Below the pieces are notes generated by a model. That model saw only the letters and a list, made by a program, of their open reading frames with translations, was not told the DNA's origin and did not search any database. Made by a program: the position numbers and the translations under genes. This document shows positions 6,489-10,492 of a stretch of 10,492 bases of DNA, piece after piece (the first letter of the stretch is position 1; each line of letters starts with the position of its first letter). The stretch lies in NCBI GenBank assembly GCA_946183095.1, contig CAMHBE010000041.1, positions 1 to 10,492 of the forward strand, given 5' to 3'. The DNA is from an uncultured Clostridia bacterium. GTDB taxonomy: Bacteria; Bacillota; Clostridia; Oscillospirales; Ruminococcaceae.

Positions 6489-7850
6489 CTATACCGCCCG
6501 TTCTATGCAGGCTTTCAGAGTTGCGGCATCGAACGGAGAATATATCTCGGTATTCGGTATCATCGACAGCATCGGAACATCGTACAGACCTTGATGCGTT
6601 TCACCGTCCTCGCCCACAAATCCCGCCCTGTCAGTGAGCAGGACGATATGCTTTTTCTCTATCGACGCATCGTGAACGAGCTGGTCAAAACAGCGCTGCA
6701 AAAATGTGGAATACACCGCGAACACGGGTATCATGCCCCTGCTCGCAAGTCCGCAGGAGAACGTCAGCGCGTGCTGTTCGGCTATACCCACATCGAAAAA
6801 TCTTTCGGGGTACGCTTTGGCGAAATGCTCCAGTCCGGTCGCGTATTTCATCGCCGCCGTGACCGCGCAGATACGGCGGTCCGTTTCTCCGAGCCGCAGC
6901 AGTTCAAGCCCCGCCGTCTCGGAGAATGTACCGCTTCGCAAAGATGCACGGTCGCGCTTTGCAACTCCGTGATATTCGCCGGAGTTCAGTTCCGCGGGGC
7001 GGTAGCCCTTGCCCTTTTTCGTCTTGACATGAACGATGCAGGGACCGTTGGTGAGTTTTGCGACTTCGAGCACTTCAATGAGTTTTGCAAGGTCGTGACC
7101 GTTCACGGGACCGTAATATTTCAAGCCTAAGCTCTCGAAGATGTTGCTCTGGTATATGGCGAATTTTATCAGGTCTTTTGTGCCGCTCAGCGAACGGGAG
7201 ATGTCCTTTCCTATCTCTGAGTGAGAGAGGAACTCCTTCACGGCTTCCTTCTTGTCGAAATATGACCTCGACGAGCGCATTTTCGTGAGGTGTTCGGCGA
7301 CCATTCCCTTGCTGCGGGATATCGACATTTCGTTGTCGTTGAGCACTACTATAAGGTTGTTCGCGAGCTTACTGACGTTGTTCAGACCCTCATACGCCTG
7401 ACCGCCTGTGAGCGCCCCGTCGCCTATGACGGCGATAACGCTGCCCTTTTCGCCTTGCAGCTCCATAGCTTTCGCGATGCCCAGCGCCGCCGACACGGAA
7501 ATACTGCTGTGACCGCCGATGAACGCATCATGTTCGCTTTCCGACTGCCGCGGGAATCCCGATATGCCGCCCTTTGAGCGAAGCGTGGAAAATCTCCCGT
7601 ACCTGCCGGTTATTATCTTATGTGTGTAGGACTGATGCCCTACGTCAAAAACAATCTTGTCTTCCGGAGTAGTGAAAACGCTGTGCAGCGCGACGGTGAG
7701 TTCCACGACACCGAGGTTGGACGCGAGATGTCCGCCCGTCTGCGGTACGCTTTCTATAAGGAACTGCCGTATCTCGGTGCAGAGCTGCTTTTTCTGCTCG
7801 ATATCGAGAGTTTTTATATAGTCGGAAGACAAGTTTTCCGAAAGCAGCAT
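6489..7850 (-). CDS. dxs: 1-deoxy-D-xylulose-5-phosphate synthase, N-terminal three quarters (frame broken)
   Basis: Dxs condenses pyruvate with glyceraldehyde 3-phosphate, using thiamine diphosphate, to make DXP, the entry to the MEP isoprenoid pathway and a precursor of thiamine and pyridoxal. This frame codes for 453 aa and includes both catalytic domains: His41 (GGHLASNLG) and the GHQ motif (71-73), the ThDP-binding GDGALTGG to NDNEMSI stretch (143-177), the catalytic Glu358 in GIAEQHA, and DRAGFVGEDGETHQG (407-421). It ends ACIERAV-stop, where the family would continue for a few residues into RYPRG; that motif appears in the -1 frame (6070-6483). Alone this product would lack the C-terminal domain and probably be unstable. 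Dxs should be essential if the MEP pathway is the only isoprenoid source, so I favour a sequence error over a true pseudogene. The ATG at 7850 lies 24 nt after the PAP2-like gene. Confidence 0.93.
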   Translation of the reverse strand: MLLSENLSSDYIKTLDIEQKKQLCTEIRQFLIESVPQTGGHLASNLGVVELTVALHSVFTTPEDKIVFDVGHQSYTHKIITGRYGRFSTLRSKGGISGFPRQSESEHDAFIGGHSSISVSAALGIAKAMELQGEKGSVIAVIGDGALTGGQAYEGLNNVSKLANNLIVVLNDNEMSISRSKGMVAEHLTKMRSSRSYFDKKEAVKEFLSHSEIGKDISRSLSGTKDLIKFAIYQSNIFESLGLKYYGPVNGHDLAKLIEVLEVAKLTNGPCIVHVKTKKGKGYRPAELNSGEYHGVAKRDRASLRSGTFSETAGLELLRLGETDRRICAVTAAMKYATGLEHFAKAYPERFFDVGIAEQHALTFSCGLASRGMIPVFAVYSTFLQRCFDQLVHDASIEKKHIVLLTDRAGFVGEDGETHQGLYDVPMLSMIPNTEIYSPFDAATLKACIERAV

Positions 7851-7874
7851 TTTCTCACCGACCTTTCAAGTTGA

Positions 7875-8372
7875 TCATATCGGGAATGCTATGCCGACGA
7901 TGATGCCGAGCAGCGCCCCGCACATTACCTGCAAAGGCGTATGACCGAGCAGCTCTTTGAGTTCCTTTATCTCGGACTCGTTCTCGGTCTCATCAACTTC
8001 GATGTCAACTTCCTCGTCGATCTTTTCTACTATCTCATCGTCGAGCTTATCGACCACCTTGCGGAGCCTGTTGATCTCGTGGGCGTGCTGACCCGCAGCC
8101 CGCCTTACACCGCACGCGTCATACATGACGATGAACGCGAAGGACATTGCAAGAGCGGCCTCTACGGAATTCGACCCGCTGACACGGCAGGTGGTTATGG
8201 CAAGTGCGCAGACGAACGCCGAATGAGAGGACGGCATACCGCCGGCGCCCCATATACGCTCCAGCCTGAAAGTGTGGTACTTGATTGCATAGGATATAGT
8301 TTTGAGGAATTGTGCGATAAGCCAGCTCACAACAGCCGCTACCAGCACGATATTTACATAGTCCGAGATCAT
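7875..8372 (-). CDS. Divergent PAP2 family (DUF212, YuiD-like) membrane protein
   Basis: The family is related to PAP2 acid phosphatases that remove phosphate from lipid phosphates or pyrophosphates; the activity of the DUF212 branch is not established. The 165-aa protein shows the hallmark motifs GGMPSSHSA (residues 44-52, with His50) and GVRRAAGQHA (88-97, with His97), then LGHTPLQV (142-149). Hydrophobic segments at about 5-23, 52-63, 71-86 and 147-163 fit membrane helices. Residues 104-140 form a charged, strongly acidic stretch (for example DEEVDIEVDETENES) that looks longer than in B. subtilis YuiD, from memory. It lies between ispA and dxs, both isoprenoid genes, and this order recurs in Clostridia, so a role in polyprenyl phosphate handling is a reasonable inference only. 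The start at 8372 has no close strong ribosome binding site: GGAGG lies upstream of a small hairpin. Confidence 0.93.
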   Translation of the reverse strand: MISDYVNIVLVAAVVSWLIAQFLKTISYAIKYHTFRLERIWGAGGMPSSHSAFVCALAITTCRVSGSNSVEAALAMSFAFIVMYDACGVRRAAGQHAHEINRLRKVVDKLDDEIVEKIDEEVDIEVDETENESEIKELKELLGHTPLQVMCGALLGIIVGIAFPI

Positions 8373-8382
8373 TGCATTATCC

Positions 8383-8404
8383 GCATCCGCTGTGGATGCC
8401 CTCC
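8383..8404 (-). promoter_or_regulatory. Shine-Dalgarno followed by a 6-bp hairpin ahead of the PAP2-like gene
   Basis: On the minus strand GGAGG (8400-8404) is followed directly by the perfect inverted repeat GCATCC-ACAGC-GGATGC (8383-8399), then 10 nt to the ATG at 8372. In linear sequence the ribosome binding site is 27 nt away, too far; if the hairpin folds, the gap becomes about 10 nt. A weaker GGAT directly before the start is the alternative. The hairpin has no T-run after it, so it is not a terminator. Confidence 0.45.
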
Positions 8405-8411
8405 GGTAAAC

Positions 8412-9287
8412 TTATTTTTTTCTTGCAAGCAGCAGTGTCGTTATCCCCCTGACAAACTCGTTGTCCGGAAATCCCGCCAGCGCATCGACCGCTTTTCCGG
8501 TGTATTCCCGCGCGGCATCCTCCGCCCTTGCAAGTCCGTAACTTCTGACGTAAGTGTGCTTATCGAGCGTTTCATCGTTGCCGACAGGCTTTCCGAGCAC
8601 CTCCGTGCTGCTTGTCACATCGAGTATATCGTCGATGATCTGGAATGCCAGCCCCAGGTTCTCGCCGTAATCTTCCGCAAGCGCCGCATACCGCTCCTCG
8701 TCGGGGCTGCACGCGCAATATACGCCGCACAGGCACGCGGCTTTTATCAGAGCCGACGTTTTGCGGCTGTACATTCTCAGGAGCGTTTCGCCCGGGAGCT
8801 CATTGCCGGCGTTCGCGGTATCGGTCTGCTGACCGCCTATCATGCCGTCCATGCCGCAAAGGTGAGAGAGTGCTCTTATGCACTTTACGGCTGCGGGAGG
8901 AGGGATGGTGCGCGATGATGCTATCGTTTCAAAGGGAAGTATCGCCAGAGCGTCCCCCGCCAGCAGCGCCGTACATTCCCCGAACGCCTTGTGGCAGCTC
9001 GGCTTGCCCCGCCGAAGATCGTCATTGTCCATGCAGGGCAGGTCATCGTGTATCAGCGAATATGTGTGCATATACTCCACCGCACAGGCGGCATCCAGAG
9101 CGTTGTCGGCATCCCCGCCGCACATCTCGCAGAATGCCAGCGTCAGCACCGGTCGAATGCGTTTCCCGCCTGCTGACAGGCTGTATCTCGCTGCCTGCAT
9201 GACCTGCGCACAGTCGGGGTCTTCGGCGGGAAATATGTCGTACAGCCTGCTTTCGACTTTTTTTATGTACAGATCGAGTTTATCCAT
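8412..9287 (-). CDS. ispA: Farnesyl diphosphate synthase (geranyltranstransferase)
   Basis: IspA adds isopentenyl diphosphate to dimethylallyl and geranyl diphosphate to make farnesyl diphosphate, precursor of undecaprenyl phosphate and quinones. The 291 aa match the bacterial family. Visible are GGKRIRP (residues 40-46), the first Asp-rich motif DDLPCMDNDD (81-90) with the two-residue insertion (DDxxxxD) that marks the bacterial type II farnesyl synthases, LRRGKPSCHK (91-100) after it, the GGQQTD segment, and the second Asp-rich motif DDILD (219-223). The KTSALI motif at 176-181 is also present. Chain length is inferred from the first motif; a geranylgeranyl product cannot be excluded. The ATG at 9287 follows the xseB stop by 1 nt and has GGAGAGG as ribosome binding site within the xseB end. 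Position after xseAB and before dxs is the usual one in Firmicutes. Confidence 0.97.
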   Translation of the reverse strand: MDKLDLYIKKVESRLYDIFPAEDPDCAQVMQAARYSLSAGGKRIRPVLTLAFCEMCGGDADNALDAACAVEYMHTYSLIHDDLPCMDNDDLRRGKPSCHKAFGECTALLAGDALAILPFETIASSRTIPPPAAVKCIRALSHLCGMDGMIGGQQTDTANAGNELPGETLLRMYSRKTSALIKAACLCGVYCACSPDEERYAALAEDYGENLGLAFQIIDDILDVTSSTEVLGKPVGNDETLDKHTYVRSYGLARAEDAAREYTGKAVDALAGFPDNEFVRGITTLLLARKK

Positions 9288-9288
9288 G

Positions 9289-9471
9289 TCAGACCTCTCC
9301 GCCGTCTATCTTCCCGATCTTCAGCTTTGCGGATTCTATTTCCTTTTTGCAGTCCTCGGTCAGCTTTGCGGCTTCCGAGTACAGCTCCACCGCTTTTTCC
9401 AGCGGCAGTTCCTTATTGTCCATTTCTTTGGAGATCTCGGTGAGTCTCCTGTATGCTTCATCAAATTTCAT
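9289..9471 (-). CDS. xseB: Exodeoxyribonuclease VII small subunit
   Basis: XseB coats the helical stalk of XseA to form exonuclease VII, which degrades single-stranded DNA into oligonucleotides from either end. The protein is only 60 aa, short compared with the usual 70-80, but it has the family pattern: FDEAYRRLTEI near the start, a helix-turn-helix hairpin of LPLEKAVELYSEA, then a Lys/Glu-rich helix (LTEDCKKEIESAKLKI). Its start at 9471 lies 45 nt after the end of xseA. The ribosome binding site AAAGGA (9482-9487) is 10 nt upstream and lies in the 5' arm of a small AAGG-AAA-CCTT hairpin, which could reduce initiation. The next gene ispA begins 1 nt after its stop. Confidence 0.94.
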   Translation of the reverse strand: MKFDEAYRRLTEISKEMDNKELPLEKAVELYSEAAKLTEDCKKEIESAKLKIGKIDGGEV

Positions 9472-9516
9472 AGGTAAGGTTTCCTTTGTATAGTCGTGTT
9501 ATCGCAGTGTATCCGA

Positions 9517-10492
9517 TCAATCAAGCTTTTTTGAAGATACTGCTTCTGCGGTAACTTCACCGTCGGAGAGGCGTATCTGCAGCTTATCGCCGGGAGAAAC
9601 ATCCTCCGCACGGGTAAGCGCTTTCCCGTCGCGGTATGTGATAGAATAGCCTCGCAGCAGTACGGCAAGCGGGTTGAGGGCTTCAATGACCGCTGCGGTA
9701 TGCACGAGCGAACGTTCCCGCGATTCCACAAGGCTGTGTGTTTTGAGATGAACTGTGTTTTCGAGCGCAGACACTTTGTCGGAGCAGCTGTCGGTCAGCG
9801 CGGTCATTTTCGCGCGTATGCTGCCGGCAATGCCGATAAGTTTCTGCTCATCCGTCCGCAGGCGCTGCACCGGGCTTTTGGCACGGATATCGGAACTTAC
9901 TATGCGAACAGCGGCGGACTTGTTCTCGATAACACGGTACAGCATCTGCCCTATCGCGGCTTTTTTGTCGTCAAGGGCGGCAATTACCTCGTTCTTGTCG
10001 GGAACAGCAAGTTCAGCAGCAGCACTCGGTGTGGGGGCGCGCTTGTCGGCTGTAAAATCGGCTATGGTGAAGTCCGTCTCATGTCCGACCGCGGATATCG
10101 TAGGTATGCGGCTCGCAAAGATCGCTTTTGCCACAGCCTCGCTGTTGAAGCACGACAGATCCTCCGCGGAACCGCCGCCGCGCCCGAAGATTATCACGTC
10201 GGCATCGGTGGTGTTGGCTCTCGCGAATGCCTGCACCAGCGACTCGGGAGCCTGTTCGCCCTGCACCGCCGCCGGTATCAGCACGACCTGCACCTGCGGC
10301 CAGCGTCGTGACAGCACATTGCGTATGTCCTGCAAAACAGCGCCGGTCTCAGATGTAATAACGCAGATCTTTTCGGGTATCTTCGGGATATCGCGTTTCT
10401 GCGCGAACATCCCGGCAGCTTCAAGGCGGGCTTTCAGCTTGTCGAACTCCTCCGAGAGGGCACCTGCCCCGTCGTGGGTCATTTCCGAAACG
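9517..10492 (-). CDS. xseA: Exodeoxyribonuclease VII large subunit, N-terminus cut by window edge
   Basis: XseA is the catalytic subunit of exonuclease VII. The frame is open to the right edge; about 324 codons are present out of the usual 400-450, so the N-terminal OB-fold DNA-binding domain lies outside. The visible part begins at its end (DGAGALSEEFDKLKARLEAAGMF) and continues into the catalytic domain with ITSETGAVLQDI, IIFGRGGGSAEDL and SAVGHETDFTIADF, followed by the ADKRAPTPSAAAELAVP signature. A long charged helical region then provides the XseB-binding stalk, and the end carries LNPLAVLLRGYSIT plus the small beta domain common to the family. An internal ATG at 10482 would be a false start because homology continues upstream of it. 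Stop is TGA at 9517-9519, and 45 nt without a gene separate it from xseB. Confidence 0.97.
   Translation of the reverse strand, partial: VSEMTHDGAGALSEEFDKLKARLEAAGMFAQKRDIPKIPEKICVITSETGAVLQDIRNVLSRRWPQVQVVLIPAAVQGEQAPESLVQAFARANTTDADVIIFGRGGGSAEDLSCFNSEAVAKAIFASRIPTISAVGHETDFTIADFTADKRAPTPSAAAELAVPDKNEVIAALDDKKAAIGQMLYRVIENKSAAVRIVSSDIRAKSPVQRLRTDEQKLIGIAGSIRAKMTALTDSCSDKVSALENTVHLKTHSLVESRERSLVHTAAVIEALNPLAVLLRGYSITYRDGKALTRAEDVSPGDKLQIRLSDGEVTAEAVSSKKLD

Noticed and set aside
6485..6500. Programmed -1 frameshift in dxs
   Set aside because: No slippery heptamer is present in the zero frame and no clear downstream pseudoknot was seen; frameshifting is not known for dxs. A sequence error is simpler.
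7941..8918. Plus-strand open frame of 325 codons opposite the PAP2-like gene and ispA
   Set aside because: It spans a gene boundary on the other strand and shows no domain; the opposite genes are unambiguous.
9710..9717. GAACGTTC palindrome as a possible SOS/LexA box
   Set aside because: It lacks the 4-nt spacer of the Gram-positive GAAC-N4-GTTC operator and lies inside the xseA coding region.

Overview
The window holds a tightly packed run of bacterial housekeeping genes, all transcribed from the minus strand (right to left). Read in that direction the order is xseA (cut by the right edge), xseB, ispA, a divergent-PAP2 membrane protein gene, dxs (frameshifted), tlyA, nadK, argR, recN, a short U32-family gene, dut, a 189-nt gap with a promoter, and mreB (cut by the left edge). 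The block xseA-xseB-ispA-dxs-tlyA-nadK-argR-recN is characteristic of Gram-positive Clostridia. The moderately high G+C, the dxs C-terminal sequence type and the Clostridial-style U32 protein point to the Oscillospirales/Ruminococcus area. The lineage is an inference from gene order and protein style, not from a search.

From 9517 to 10492 and 9289 to 9471 lie the two subunits of exonuclease VII. Positions 8412-9287, 7875-8372 and 6070-7850 hold isoprenoid genes: ispA makes farnesyl diphosphate and dxs makes the first intermediate of the MEP pathway, with a PAP2-like membrane protein between them. From 5333 to 6076 is a TlyA-type S4/FtsJ methyltransferase, then NAD kinase (4423-5277), the arginine repressor ArgR (3976-4413) and the DNA-repair ATPase RecN (2298-3965). 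RecN overlaps the U32 gene (1555-2301) by 4 nt, and that gene abuts dut (1117-1554). Genes are separated by at most about 45 nt or overlap, so transcription as one operon is likely. Its promoter must lie to the right of the window. mreB has its own promoter of the extended -10 type.

I see no mobile element, CRISPR array, RNA gene or clearly new multi-gene system. The points worth a second look are: a strong excess of the palindrome GATATC (31 copies by hand count), spread over two codon phases; a -1 frame break in dxs just before its conserved RYPRG motif; a U32 protein that seems to be only the second half of the long Clostridial form; and several intercistronic arrangements that may affect translation (a hairpin between a Shine-Dalgarno and its start, two possible nadK starts around a 12-bp palindrome, and a TTG start for dut).
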